From positions 49,162,380 through 49,226,379 of the forward strand of contig NC_030383.2 in assembly GCF_001625215.2 (NCBI RefSeq): DNA of 64,000 nucleotides. The letters run 5' to 3'. Each line of letters begins with the position of its first letter. The stretch's first letter is position 1. The DNA is from Daucus carota subsp. sativus (taxonomy: Eukaryota > Streptophyta > Magnoliopsida > Apiales > Apiaceae). Below are positions 1 to 11,411 of this stretch, in pieces. The notes beneath the pieces are model-generated. The model did not search any database, had not been told where the DNA came from, and saw nothing but the letters and a program-made list of their open reading frames with translations. The translations under genes and the position numbers were made by a program.

Positions 1-330
1 TGGTACAGGAGCAGTGTCTGGAGGAGTCGGGGTCAACTCGGGTAATGGGGTCTCAAGATCTAACAACTCTATGAAGTCATCATCAGAAACCAGGTCGACA
101 ATCTCTGGAGGAGGTGGCTCTATGATCTGAATCGAGGAGTCATCAGAATCGATGTCAATAACCATAACATCTGATGAGGAGTCACTGGAATCTATAATCA
201 TCACATCCATAGAGGGATCACTGTCATAAGTAGAGTCAGTGTCCATAGATATGATCTCTAGAGTAGAATCACTGCTAGTCTCTATCTGGGAAGAGAGGTC
301 TGTATCGGAATCTCCCTCGTATCCTGACAT
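1..330 (-). CDS. LTR retrotransposon gag-like N-terminus (partial)
   Basis: An ATG at 330-328 on the minus strand opens a frame of 110 codons without a stop up to the window edge. The product is strongly acidic and Ser/Asp-rich, with a Pro-rich stretch, and shows no domain I recognise. It begins about 210 nt inside the element from the primer-binding site at 538-549, which is where gag or a polyprotein starts in Ty3/gypsy elements. I therefore infer it is the start of the retrotransposon polyprotein. The CCHC knuckle, protease and reverse transcriptase would lie left of the window, so lineage and intactness cannot be judged. Confidence 0.55.
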   Translation of the reverse strand, partial: MSGYEGDSDTDLSSQIETSSDSTLEIISMDTDSTYDSDPSMDVMIIDSSDSSSDVMVIDIDSDDSSIQIIEPPPPEIVDLVSDDDFIELLDLETPLPELTPTPPDTAPVP

Positions 331-537
331 CTACAAAACAAAATAAACATTATTATTACCAATTATATGATTACTCGTAACTATAAAATATATATGTATA
401 CTCATAGGGTTTACTAACCCGTTGCGTATGTACTCTAACATACGGGATAGGTTCAACAAGGGTACCTATCTTAAACTTTGTGTCGTACTCGCTAGTTATA
501 TTCCTAGGGTTTCTCAAATCCTAAGGATATAACTATA

Positions 538-549
538 GCTCTGATACCA
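538..549 (-). other. Primer-binding site, initiator tRNA-Met type
   Basis: On the minus strand this reads TGGTATCAGAGC, the standard plant retrotransposon primer site complementary to the 3' end of initiator tRNA-Met. It lies 4 nt inside the LTR end at 554, which fixes the element's orientation as minus. Confidence 0.85.
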
Positions 550-553
550 AACC

Positions 554-3500
554 TGTAACGCCCCAGATCCGCATCCCACAGATCTGGCTTGTTACTAAGC
601 ATCTGGATCAAACAACACTTGCATTACTTAATAATATCTTACAACAAAAAAAACTCTCGCCCCACAAGTCCAGGGCCGATCGTCTCATAACATCAATTCC
701 AAGACTAACTTGATTACATATTGGGAAGTCTGATTACAGACTATAATAACTATTGATAATACTACCAAACGGCGTAATCTAGCGGCCTCAGTTTGGGTGA
801 TGCGCCTTCTCCTTTCCCTTGCCAGTACCCGTTTCCGGGCGGTTCTCCTTAGTCGTGCCATACTCGCTTTTTACTGCTTAAAATAATATAAAGTAGATGC
901 AAGAATGAGCAATCACATTGCTCAGCAAGTTCACTTAGCACATAACAACAAAGCGCAGAATAATCGAGTAAAACATCGAAGGCATTTTAAAACAAAGTAA
1001 GGAAGCAGATAATGCCAATTAACAGAATAATTTCAAAAATAAGAAAAGGCTGGTCTTCCACCTTTCGGTAACACTACATGGTCCGATCATAACCATTTCG
1101 TGCTTCCCGTCCCCCTGTGTAATCTTTGCAGTCTGATCGACACTGCACAAGATACACCTCACACTCTCATTTTGCTAGCATAAGGGTTAACATTTGTAAC
1201 CCTAGACTATCCACACATAGCAGATAGTCAAGAAATTATCATCTCTTCCACGAATTTAATAAATTCGTGTTGACCAGCTTAATCAGAATCCTCCGAGTAC
1301 ACATCACTTCGTCCAAGGAATGCGAACAATGCATCCTTTATTTGTTATTCAAGAAATTTCAGGATTTCACAATGTCGGAGAGGCATTGAATATTATTAGG
1401 AGCGGTTACTTCCGAACAAAGGAAGAACCCGAAATGAATAAAATTCTTGGGTTTGCCACTAATATTTGATATCAACTCGGTCAAGTCAATAACAAACACA
1501 TTTAAAATATAAAATACCCAATAAGGTGTCATATTGGAGAAAGGGAATAGCGAACTTGCCTGGCGTCCTTAGCTTATAATTAGTGGCTCCACTTTTCCAA
1601 GTATTAAATAAGTATTCTATACAACACACAAAATAGTGGTTTAGAAATTAATCCAAAAGAAATTAATTATTTAATACTACGAATATTTTCACTAATTTTC
1701 CTTGTAATCTTAACGCTATACTTCAACTTATTACCTTTATATTATAAAAATTTATGCTTCACTAAGGTTGAGTAATAATTAGTCTTCCATTATTTAAATA
1801 ATAATTATTCATTTGTCTATTCATAATGCCACTTGTCCTATTGTCATTAATTTGACAAATAATCCGTCTCAAGCTACCGACTTGTTTTTAGGTATCAACT
1901 TATTTTAAATGTATTACTCGGAATATTAATTAATTATTTTAGTATAAACCTTCCAATGCCACCCCAAGGACTATTGACTAACTCATTAAAATTCTTAACT
2001 TATAATCCCACAAATTAATCTTACTCTATAGCCTAGTTATTATATAAATTACTTCCTACTTTTAATTTATTTACAAATGGCCTTTTTATTAATATGTCCG
2101 CTTACTACCAAATTTTTAACACTTGCCTTCCGTTCCCGACTTAATAATTTTATTCAACGCCATTATTTAATAAGTCTCTACAAAAATTAATAATTTATAT
2201 TTATTTAATTTAAATAACTCAGCTGGTGAAAAGTCCTTATTGCCCCTAATATAATTTCCCACAAAATTCCCTTATTCCTCCATATCTCCCCAGCCTCTCT
2301 TTCTCTCTCAATCTCTCTCTCTCTCTCTCTCCCTCATTCTCTCGCTCTCCCTCTCTCTCTCTCTCCCCCTCTCCCTTTCTCTCTTTCGCTCTTCTCTCCC
2401 TCGCTCGTTCTCTCCTTCTCTCTCCCTCTCTCTCACCCTCTCTCTCTCTCTCGCCCTCTCTCTCTCTCTCTCTCCCTCTCTCTCTCTGTTTCGCGTCGTC
2501 CCGAACCAACACCGCCGCTGGAGGCGGCGTTCCGGCCGACACCGGCTGCTTCACAGCCTCTCGCCGTAACTCGACTCCCCCCCTTTCCTCCGATCCTTTC
2601 TCCCCTCCCCCATTTGTCCATCTCCCTCTCAACTGCTCGCCCCTCCTCCGTACACTTCCAATCGCCGCTGTAGAGCTCCGTCGGCGTTGCCGACGCGAGC
2701 TCCGGCCTCCCCTCCGGCAGCACCTGCTTCCAATCCTCCGCCTCAACTGCTCCGCCAAACTTTAATCAATTCAAACTCAATTCCCCCAATACTCAATTAT
2801 TCACCAATCAATTAAATACCCAATTTTAATCAAAAACCCTAACCCTAATTGTTAGATATTTGGGTGAAATTCATGATGTTATGGGTTGATTTATATGTAC
2901 TGGTTTTATTGTTTATCAATTATCAAAGTAAAAGCAGTAAATAAAATGGTCCACAGCAGTTCAACATTCAATAAATAGTCATTTAAATTAAACTCAATCA
3001 ATTCCATATTTAAGGAAAAGATGAGGTATGGGTTTAATACCTTACTGGAACAACTATTAATCAGCAAGCTTGAACTTAGCTCTTCTGTTTTCTTCCTGGA
3101 TGGAAGTATCCAAAAAAATTCTACTGATTTCCTTTGCCATTTATAGGCACCCTTAATTACCATTAAGCCTTAATCACTTTATTAATTAACATCAATTCTT
3201 GTGCACTACTTGGTGGCCACTCAATTGCCTTGGCCACCACTCAAAAATATTATAGTGCCACATTTTAAATTCCTGGGTTCAAATTCCCAGGCTCATTTAG
3301 CCGAAACCAATTTCTGCTCGACTCGACCTATTCTCGTATCGTTTCGTTTATTTTCGAATAATTTCCGAAACTGAAATAAATAATAATTTAAATTATCAAA
3401 TAAATAATATATATATTATTATTATTTGTTATAATATTTTTGGACCAATCTCTAAATTAATTAAAGAGATATGGAGATAATTATTCCGGCTCAAAACATA

Positions 3501-3989
3501 ATATTAGCTCCTGAGCCGGTAACTAAATAAATACTCGAAGCTACATATATTTTCGTACAAACAAAATTTTAAATAAATAGCCCGTACAATTAAACGCTGC
3601 GTTTTTTCTAAAAAAAATATCCGCTCTCAACTATGATATATTGATATATTATGAATTTTATTAAATCAGAAGGTAATAATGTAGCTCTTTTCGTTAAATA
3701 AATAATTAAGCTAGCCAGCTATATTTTTCATACTAGGTGACTAAAATATCAGCTAGACATTAAATTATAACCTCACATTGGCTCATTATATCCAGACAAA
3801 TATTTTTATTATTAGTGTACATACGTAAATTAATTGTCGATCAGCATAAACTTGTTATTATACCACTACGTACTCTTAAATAAAATATTCCGTACTTTAC
3901 CTTACTAATTATAAAATAAAATAATATTCCTGACGTGGTAAATAAAATAATTTTATGCTTACGTACTTGTAAATTTCTCGGTTGTTACA
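554..3989 (-). mobile_element. 5' LTR of a minus-strand Ty3/gypsy-like retrotransposon
   Basis: The plus strand reads TGTAACGCCCC at 554 and ends GGTTGTTACA at 3989, so on the minus strand the LTR starts TGTAACAACC and ends GGGGCGTTACA. It is about 3.4 kb. The TG...CA ends, the adjacent tRNA-Met primer site and an open gag-like frame beyond it support the call. LTRs this long with a tRNA-Met primer fit the Tekay/Del chromovirus type, but that lineage is an inference. The second LTR and the matching target duplication (expected CGTAT, seen at 3990-3994) lie outside the window. The frames inside (for example 2246-2758) follow the pyrimidine-rich tract and I do not regard them as genes. Confidence 0.75.
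2284..2490. repeat. (CT)n-rich low-complexity tract in the LTR
   Basis: About 200 bp of almost pure CTCTCT/CCCTCT on the plus strand (GA-rich on minus), followed by a GC-rich stretch to about 2760. It sits mid-LTR, where a transcription start or leader could lie. The long minus-strand reading frames here are Arg/Glu/Gly artefacts of the repeat. Confidence 0.8.
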
Positions 3990-4035
3990 CGTATTTAGTA
4001 TTCTTCATGTCCACCTCATTTCTTCACATTTTTAG

Positions 4036-4272
4036 TATTCTTCATGTCCTCATTTCTTTACATTTTTTTGCATTACTCGACAAATACGCATATAAAACAT
4101 AGTTTCATAACTATTTTTTTGATTTTCTTTTTTGTATAAAAACTTAGATAGTAAATATTTATTTAGAAGAAAAGAAATTCAAAACAATTATCAAATTATA
4201 TTTCATGAGAGTATCAGAATGCGTGACAAGGCCCCGCCCCCAATATAAACAATTGAGAAGGACGGAGGAAAT
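4036..4272. mobile_element. Degenerate Stowaway-like MITE
   Basis: The right end reads GGACGGAGGAAATA, a decayed form of the Stowaway terminal repeat. The left end near 4036 is poorly preserved and carries a short direct duplication around 'tattcttcatgtcc'. The rest of 3990-4950 is AT-rich and I see no gene in it; the frame at 4552-4734 has no recognisable content. Confidence 0.35.
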
Positions 4273-4950
4273 AATATTTTTGATATAAACATATTTTTGA
4301 ATATAATATAAAAATATAATACTTATATTGAATTTAATAGTGAACTTCTCGTGGAAATTTCAATATTATTTATTTGTATTAAAGATACAATTGTCCTAAT
4401 AAAGTCAGAAACTCTTATTATTTCTTATGGCAATACCAAATGAGATATAAAATAAAATGTTAATATTTCTTTTACAAATTGAGAAATTTCATATTCCTTA
4501 ATTTTCAATGTTTTCCACTGTTAACAAATATAAAAATTCTATAAAAAGAATTTATAAAACTAGATGAAAATTAATGCAAAAAATATCTTTATATTTATAT
4601 ATATAAATATAAGAACTTATTACACTTTGTAAACCCACATTTTGGCTGATTAGCAAATCAAACCCCACACTTTGAAACGTGACAGTTTGCAATCTTAAGT
4701 TTCGTTTAGCTTTCTGTTTGTAACCCTGACCCACAAATCCGTTAAAAACCGCCGTTAACTTTAACTAGTTGAGAGGTAACAGTGTGTATATTAGTCTCAA
4801 ACAGCTACTTTACTCTACGTGACCCCTCAAAATTTATGTATCATATTTGGAAATTATTTCTGAACACACACAACGATGTAAAACAATTTAAAATAATTTT
4901 TAAAATACGTTTTTAGATTTAGAATATGAAAATTTATTTATTTTTAATAT

Positions 4951-5361
4951 TGTGAAAAGCGCAAATCGGTCCTAGGCGGTTTAAGGACCTTCTAACGCTT
5001 AAGCGGTAAAGCGGACGCTTAATCGGAATTTTAAGCGGGTCAATAAGCGGATTAATAAAATATAATTAAATATTTAGTTATAATATTTATATATATAAAT
5101 AATAATATTATGTTATGGTAGGAATTTAAATTTTTAATAATATATATATTTTTAACTTTTTAATAGAATTATAGTTATATAATAATAAAAAATATTTGAA
5201 AAATTAAAAAATTATGAAGTCAACATCATTTTGACCGCTTAATCCGCTTAACGACCGCTTGATCCGCTTAATTTCAGAAACGCTTAATCACCCGCTTAAT
5301 ACATAATCGAAGCGTTTTTGGGCCGATCTAGCTTAATCGGCCGCTTAATGCGCTTTTTACA
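4951..5361. mobile_element. MITE with TTAAGCGG-type internal repeats
   Basis: TGTGAAAAGCGC at 4951-4962 is matched by GCGCTTTTTACA at 5350-5361 in inverted orientation. The inverted arms extend inward and are built from many copies of the short word TTAAGCGG and its complement. No coding capacity is visible, so this is a non-autonomous terminal-inverted-repeat element. From here to about 5890 the sequence is AT-rich with nothing recognised. Confidence 0.6.
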
Positions 5362-5895
5362 ACAATTTTTTACATAAACGATGTAATTTATTTTAAAATT
5401 TTAAAACAAATATATATTTTAAAAATTATTTTTAATTTAATATTTCAAAATCCAATTAAATATTACCAGTATACTCTGTGATTTTAAAAAAAATCCAATT
5501 ATATTATAAATATAATAATATGTTTTGGAACAAATCCTTTACCAACCTATAAAGATTATCTTCTCATTACAAAAATTATAATCGACAAAGAAATACCGAT
5601 TAATTCGACGACTCAAGAAATCAATCTAATCCCTATCCACAAAAGATACTAAGAAAAAGGAAAAAAAGATGAAGCGTCATAAATCTAGGTGATAGATTGT
5701 TGCCTGATTCACATCAATCCAACGGTCCGATTTCACCGCCTCTCCTTTTTTATTACACTTGTTTTTTCTTTTCAGTATAGATCTAGGATTCATGTCTATC
5801 GCAATTCCTATATGTAATAAATACTTTAAATAAAACCCTAAAAATATTTTAATTACCTCCTATTTCATCTTTATCCTCTTCCCAAAATATAACTT

Positions 5896-5903
5896 TATAT
5901 AAA
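5896..5903 (+). promoter_or_regulatory. Putative TATA box of the GH1-HMGA gene
   Basis: TATATAAA lies 94 bp upstream of the ATG at 5997. The stretch between is CT-rich, ending in a CTCTCT run, as is common in plant 5' leaders. Transcription would start near 5930. Confidence 0.45.
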
Positions 5904-5996
5904 CAATCTTTCTACTTATTTTTATTTTCTCATCTCTCTCTAAAATAAATCAAAAGTAATTATCTCTCTCTCTCTCTATATCTCCGTAACAATTCT

Positions 5997-8900
5997 ATGG
6001 AGTTTCCACCGTCAGATCCGCCGCCGTCAACCTTCGTTCCCGTGACCAACTACGCGCCTGCCGGAAGCTACGCGCCGCCTGCCAACTACGCGCCGGTGGC
6101 CAACTATGCGACAGCTGTCTATGATTCTCCGCCTGCTGCTCCTAGTTTAAACCACCCATCTTATGAAGAGGTGCAAGTCTTTAACTTTATATGGATTTCA
6201 TGTTTATCTTCTTCTTTTTTATGTTTGTGCTTTTGTTTAAGTTGGAGTTGTGTTTTGTCTTGTGTTTATGTTTGAATTGTGTTTGGTTTTCGTGTTCTGT
6301 AGATGGTAAGTAGCGCAATACTAGGTTTGAATGATAAAGGTGGGTCCAGTAGGCAAGCTATAGCCAAGTACATAGAGAATCACTTCAAGATTGCTCCGTC
6401 ACAGACTCATGGTTACGAGCTGACTCAGCAGCTCAAGAGGATGAAGAACAGTGGGCAGCTTGTATTGAACAAACATTCTTATATGTTTCCTGGATCTGTG
6501 AATGCGTCTGTGCCTGCTGCGAGTGTTACGAGTCCTGGTTATAATGGTATGAGCCAGGGTCAGGGTCAAAGTCAAGGTCCGGTTACGGATGTGACGAAGA
6601 GAAGGCCGGGGAGGCCTCCGAAGCTTCAGCCGAATGGAGGGTTGATGGGGTCGGCTGCCCCTCCAGTGAGTGTGGGGTTTGAGAATCAGCAGGTGGGGGG
6701 AGCAGGGTTTGGAGTGCCAACTGCGAATTTGTTTGGTGGGCTTAATTCGGGTGAATTTCAGTTTGCTGGGGGGAATGTGAATAATAATGTGCCTGTGCCT
6801 TTGCCTGTGCCTGTGAGTAATCATGTGACTGCACCTGTGAGTAATGTTGTCATGGCTCCTGTGAGTAATGTTGTGACTGCGCCTGTGAGTAATACTCCAA
6901 CGATGGTTTATAATGGTGGGGCTATGTATGATGCGGGTGCGGTGGCTAATGTGGTCCCTATTGAACAGAGTGATGTGGTATCAGTCAAGAGGGGTCGGGG
7001 TAGGCCACGAAAGGTGAACACTTCTGCAGTTGGGGTTGAATCTGGGGCTATTACTGTTTTAGCTGGGGAAGATTCTGCAGCAAAGAACAATGTTGGTAAT
7101 GGGCCTCCAGCAGTGACGCCTCCTATGGAATCGGGTAAGAAACGCCGAGGCAGGCCAGCTAAGTTAGATAAGAAGGCGACTGTTCCTGTGGTCAATGGGG
7201 GTGTGAAGCAAGGACAGGATGTGCAGGCAATGGTTCTTAGGGAAGGCAAAAGAGGCAGAGGCCGGCCTAGAAAGAACCCTCTTGGTGCAGTTGCTGCTAA
7301 TGGGGTTGGTGGTGGTGGAGTTATGCCAGTTGCAAAGAAGCCAAGGAAAGTCAGTGGAAAGCCTGTGGGCCGGCCAAGGAAGGTAACTTACATGGTTTTA
7401 AGTCTATCATTGCTATCATACTTGTATATGCTATAGTCAGTGTGTAGTGTTTTTGTGCTAGTAATATGTTTCTTATAAGTGTGCTAGTAACATGTTTCTT
7501 GTAAGTACACACGTACTTGAATCAGAATCATCATATGATTTAGGGGACTTGTTTGTTGTGTTTCAAAACATTGAAACCTAAAAATCAGAGATTGCACTGA
7601 CTTTTAACATGTCCAAATAGAGTATGAATCTGACCTGGCTGAGCATGAAGAACCCTAGTGAATATTCGACAACCATGTTTGAAAGTTTGATCATTTATGT
7701 TTGTTATTAGTAGAGAATATCTAGAATTGTCAAAGCTTAGATATTCATAGTATTCTTGATTTGACGCTATCTAGATGTGACATATTTAGCATTGTCCATC
7801 ATGTATCTACTACAAACTGAACATACCTAGTATGTCTAAGAAGCGAGGTTGTTTTCCGTGAAACTCCTGACTGCATCTATTTGGAAATAATATCTATTGG
7901 CATAAATCATATCTTCCAATATGTATGCATATCGTATATATTATCCGTAATTAAATACCATTGGTAGAAGAGAGGCAACTTTTTATCGTGCAAAATGATG
8001 TAATTTACAGAACTAGATTATTGGGCTGCTACAGAGTATCATATGTTATGCAGTAACGATTTTAGATGTGATAACTAATGACTGAAGCAAGAAGTTTTGC
8101 AATTCGGTTCAGTGACAAAATTGACTACGAATTATGCAAGCCAATTGATGCTTATTGAGGAATGCCCCTAGTTGTAAATACAAATTTTATTTTATTTTTG
8201 AATCCACTTCTGTCTTAATTGGGTAAAAGCAAGGCCTATGACAATTCGCTTCTAAATTAATGTGCTGTTTGTGTTTTCTTCTTTTGTTCAGAATGCCTAT
8301 GATAATTTCCTTCTGGATTCATGAGCTGTTTGTGTCCTCTTCCAGTGTTTTTTTTGTTCAAATCATCTTCTCTATACTATATTATATTTTATGTGATTTC
8401 TGGCCGTGGTGTGAATTCTTAAATTAGAAACTTGACGAGTATGACATCTGTAGTAACACTGAATTATTTTTTAATATCATACTGAATTATATTATATGTG
8501 AATGCCTATGAATCCTAATTTGGTTGAGAAGTTGCAAGTATAGATGTCCTGTGATATATATGATATGTTATAAAGTTACTTGTTGAGATATAGTATATCA
8601 GAGTGTTTGCATTGGTGTTAAGCCTGAATGCTTGTGTTACACCATTACTCTGTCAGTACATTGAAATTATGCTGCATGATGAAACTCAATAACTACATTA
8701 GAATTTTAGGATAGTTGCAAAATACCACTTATATTTCAAGTTTGCAAATGCACAGACATTTCAAAATAGGTTGAAGCATTTTAACCTTTGAAGTTTAATT
8801 TTTGCCTTTTTGGATTGTAGAATGCAGCACAGACAGCTAGTTTGATGTCAGAAATACAGATGCTGGCATATGAAGGTCTTAAAGCGAGAGTGGAACATTA

Positions 8901-9397
8901 CGTAAGTGATATAGTACTCTAGTTTTTTTGCATTTAATGAGTCACAAATCTAGTGTAATAATTGCTTTAACCTTTTTTCTCAGCAATCAAGAATCAGGAC
9001 AGCAATAAGCGTTGTCAAGCCATATTTGAATGAAACAGCAGTCATTGCACTAGGGGCGTTACAAGACCTTGAAGAGCTAGCTAGCATGGATATCATAAGT
9101 GTGCCACCAAGTGTTCAAGGTGCAGTTAAAGATGTTCAAAGTGCACCTGTAAATGTTGAAGGTGCACCTTTAGATGTTCAGAGTGCACCTATGGATGTTC
9201 AGAGTGCCCCTGTTAATGTTCTCAGTGCACCAGTAGATCTGAACGCACCTGTAAATGTTTCCGGCCCTGCACCTGAGAACATTCAAAGTGCACCATTAAC
9301 TGCTGAAGGTGCGCCGTCAGCTTTTCAAAGTGCTCCAACTGGTGAAACTACAGAGTCAGCTTATCAAAGTGCACCGGTACCTGTTTCAGGGCAGTAG
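5997..9397 (+). CDS. GH1-HMGA protein (linker-histone H15 domain plus AT-hooks, HON4/HON5-like)
   Basis: Exons 5997-6170, 6303-7382, 8821-8901 and 8984-9397 all join in phase 0 and give 582 residues. The N-terminus is Pro/Tyr-rich with NYAP-like repeats. An H15 (winged-helix linker-histone globular) domain follows at about 52-122, split by the first intron. Five AT-hook cores come next: RPGRPPK near 157, GRGRPRK near 287 and 374, RRGRPAK near 337 and VGRPRK near 413. The family consists of nuclear proteins that bind AT-rich DNA and linker DNA. The last exon encodes seven-residue repeats of the QSAP type (about 500-575) that I do not know from the family core. Intron 2 (7383-8820) contains an imperfect 55-60 bp tandem duplication near 8233-8345. 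All domains are intact. Symbol left blank because the orthologue (HON4 or HON5) is not clear. Confidence 0.93.
9113..9379 (+). repeat. Coding heptad repeats, consensus VQSAPVD/N
   Basis: About eleven units of roughly 21 nt encode variants of (V/I)-(Q/E)-(S/G)-A-P-x-(D/N) at the C-terminus of the GH1-HMGA protein. DNA units such as GATGTTCAGAGTGCACCT recur nearly exactly, which suggests expansion by slippage or unequal exchange. Unit length drifts towards the 3' end. Confidence 0.75.
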
Positions 9398-9833
9398 GAA
9401 CCTCCCCTTAAAAGTTAAGGATATGGTAGGACTAAGTATCATTTAACAATCCTAACTTAAGTTGTTCAAAGAGGTTGAGAAGTGCTTCTCGAGTAGTATA
9501 GTGCTGTAGGGCGGAACGGGGTAGGTGAGTCGAGACAAACAAAAGAAGCTTGTGGAAATTAGATTACCAATTTCCAACTGTAAACCGAGTATAGTTTGTG
9601 TATTTGCAAATTTGTCATCGCATAAATTGGTACTTTTGTTTGTATGAATTGCTCAGTACCTTTTAAAATGCTGTTCATGTTGAGTCTTACTTTTCTGTTC
9701 AGCTGTATATGCATTTTTTTTATTTAAAATTATCCGTTTCATGACAAAGGATAGGCAATTGGTACAACAGGGATGATCAGAGTCTTGCATGTTTCATTTT
9801 GAAACCCTTCACATAGCAAGACTTTAAATATTC

Positions 9834-9910
9834 GGGAGCTCAGCACACTGGTAGAGTCTGCTGCTAGCAGTTTATACTAGATGCAAGATGCAGATTGCAG
9901 GTTCAATGGG
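9834..9910 (+). repeat. tRNA-derived SINE-like head (A and B box)
   Basis: AGCTCAGCACACTGGTAGAG at 9837-9856 resembles a pol III A box region, and GGTTCAATGGG at 9900-9910 resembles a B box. The spacing of about 50 bp fits a tRNA-derived SINE head. No cloverleaf or clear 3' tail was found, so it is either a decayed SINE or chance. Confidence 0.3.
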
Positions 9911-10414
9911 ATAGTTTTGGCCTTTTGGTTTATGTAATTTTGAGCTATCAAAGTTGAAGCTTAAACCATTGGTATCCTATATGTCTGGGCCTGGGGATAC
10001 CATTTGAGATCCTGCAATATTTTCAAGAGTCAATAGTAAAGTGTTTACTGGAGTTGGGCGTACTTGCTGCCATATACAATACCTTACACAAAACATATCC
10101 ATGTTGCATATAAATCTGCAACCAGAACATCAAACATTTTGGATCCATTTTGAAAATCAACTTAATTTCGGAAGTCAGAGATTTCACTCCCGATATGTTC
10201 GTGATATTTAGATTTGTGAATCCTCAGTAAAAATTAGTTTTCAAGTCTACTCAATATATATTACACATATTTATATCTACGTAAAATATTTGAAAATATT
10301 GAGACCCTTAAATCTGGTCCATTATAATCAAATCATCCCGAATATATCGGATAAACTATTTTGATATACACAGAATTAATTACTTGTTTAGATATATAAT
10401 TTATTTATTTCATA

Positions 10415-10627
10415 CTCTTTCTGTTCAAATCAATTGTGTATGTCATTTTTTTCACGCTTTTAAAGACTTCTTTAAAGTATAATTTCACGTATTTTTTAAT
10501 TTTTTTTGAATAAAATTTTGGTGTTTAAACTTTTATTCAGAAAAAAAAAATCTTATGAAACTATAATTTATCAGAGTATCAAAATGTGTGTAGACACTGA
10601 ACGTATACCTTCTCGATTGGGACGGAG
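10415..10627. mobile_element. Decayed Stowaway-like MITE
   Basis: The left end CTCTTTCTGTTC after TA and the right end TGGGACGGAG are degenerate versions of the CTCCCTCCGTCCC terminal repeat seen intact at 53056. The interior is AT-rich, with the same 'aaagtataatt' motif as the better-preserved copies. Confidence 0.45.
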
Positions 10628-11405
10628 TTATATTCATTCAATTTTAAGTGTTTATATTTTTAAAACATTTCAATTATACAAATAATAATATAACTCATCT
10701 TTTCTTGCCCTGAATTTATTTATTTTTTTGAAAACGGATGTTGCCACCAATTTGTGCCCAGTACCTGTGAGTTGTGACAGTCAAATCTTGTCAGTGCCTA
10801 AAAAACCTCAGTGGGTCATCATTTCTATTACTATAATTTCATTTTTGCATTGTGGACTGGACCCACTTTTCTCCCTCCTGGTCTTTGCTGTGTGTGTCTT
10901 CCTCATTCTTCCTCACCATCCATCTGTATACAAACATCAATCTTTTTCCTTTAGCCCACCTAGTCTCAAGTCTTTGTGTTGTTCCGTTCTTCTACTTATC
11001 TCTTTTCTTATACATCATGGTAGCATGAAAAGATGATTCTTTAGTTGACCTGTTGTTTTTCTTGTTAAAGATTTTGTTTTTTTTGTAGTCTGTTGTGTAT
11101 GTTTTACTTTACTGTGCTTGTATAAGTTACAAAGATTGGGTCTTTTTTACATGGATGGTTTTATTATGCAATTTTGAGCATCTGGGTATGGTTATTTGTT
11201 GGTAGTTTCTAATGGGTTTTGGATTGTAGTTCTTGTTATGGTTCTGTAGTTTTGATGGGCTTATGTGAGGTTTCTTGATTTTGACCTAAGCTTTTGCACT
11301 TTTTGTGCTTGTGAGGAATCTTTTTTTTGGTGCAAGATAGTGGAGATTGTGATAGTGATGAGGTTCACTTTACTGTAGCATTGGCTTATTTAGTTTGGTA
11401 AAGTA

Positions 11406-11411
11406 ATGTAA
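11406..11411 (+). promoter_or_regulatory. Minimal start-stop uORF (AUG-UAA) overlapping the MAPKKK start
   Basis: The plus strand reads ATGTAATGAAG. An ATG at 11406-11408 is followed at once by TAA at 11409-11411, and the last A of that stop is the first base of the main ATG at 11411-11413. If the transcript begins upstream, scanning ribosomes meet an AUG-stop directly before the true start. AUG-UAA start-stops can stall ribosomes in plants, as in the boron-responsive NIP5;1 leader. Function here is inference. Confidence 0.5.

Larger units (their letters stand above)
9398..11405. other. 3' UTR, intergenic DNA and 5' leader of the MAPKKK
   Basis: 9398 to about 9720 is probably the GH1-HMGA 3' UTR. 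A tRNA-like A/B box pair and a decayed MITE lie between. From about 10840 the plus strand turns pyrimidine-rich (TTCCTCATTCTTCCTCACC) and T-rich, consistent with a 5' leader, possibly with a leader intron, for the kinase starting at 11411. The frame at 10728-11036 is not convincing as a protein. Confidence 0.5.

Noticed and set aside
2246..2758. 170-codon minus-strand frame in the left LTR, rich in Arg, Glu and Gly
   Set aside because: It is the translation of the (CT)n tract and GC-rich flank inside the LTR; several overlapping frames are open there for the same reason.
6399..7249. Two minus-strand frames opposite the GH1-HMGA exon 2
   Set aside because: Shadows of the plus-strand coding exon, with low-complexity His/Arg or Pro content and no domain.
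10728..11036. 102-codon frame upstream of the MAPKKK
   Set aside because: Pyrimidine-rich leader sequence; no homology by eye and no conserved features.
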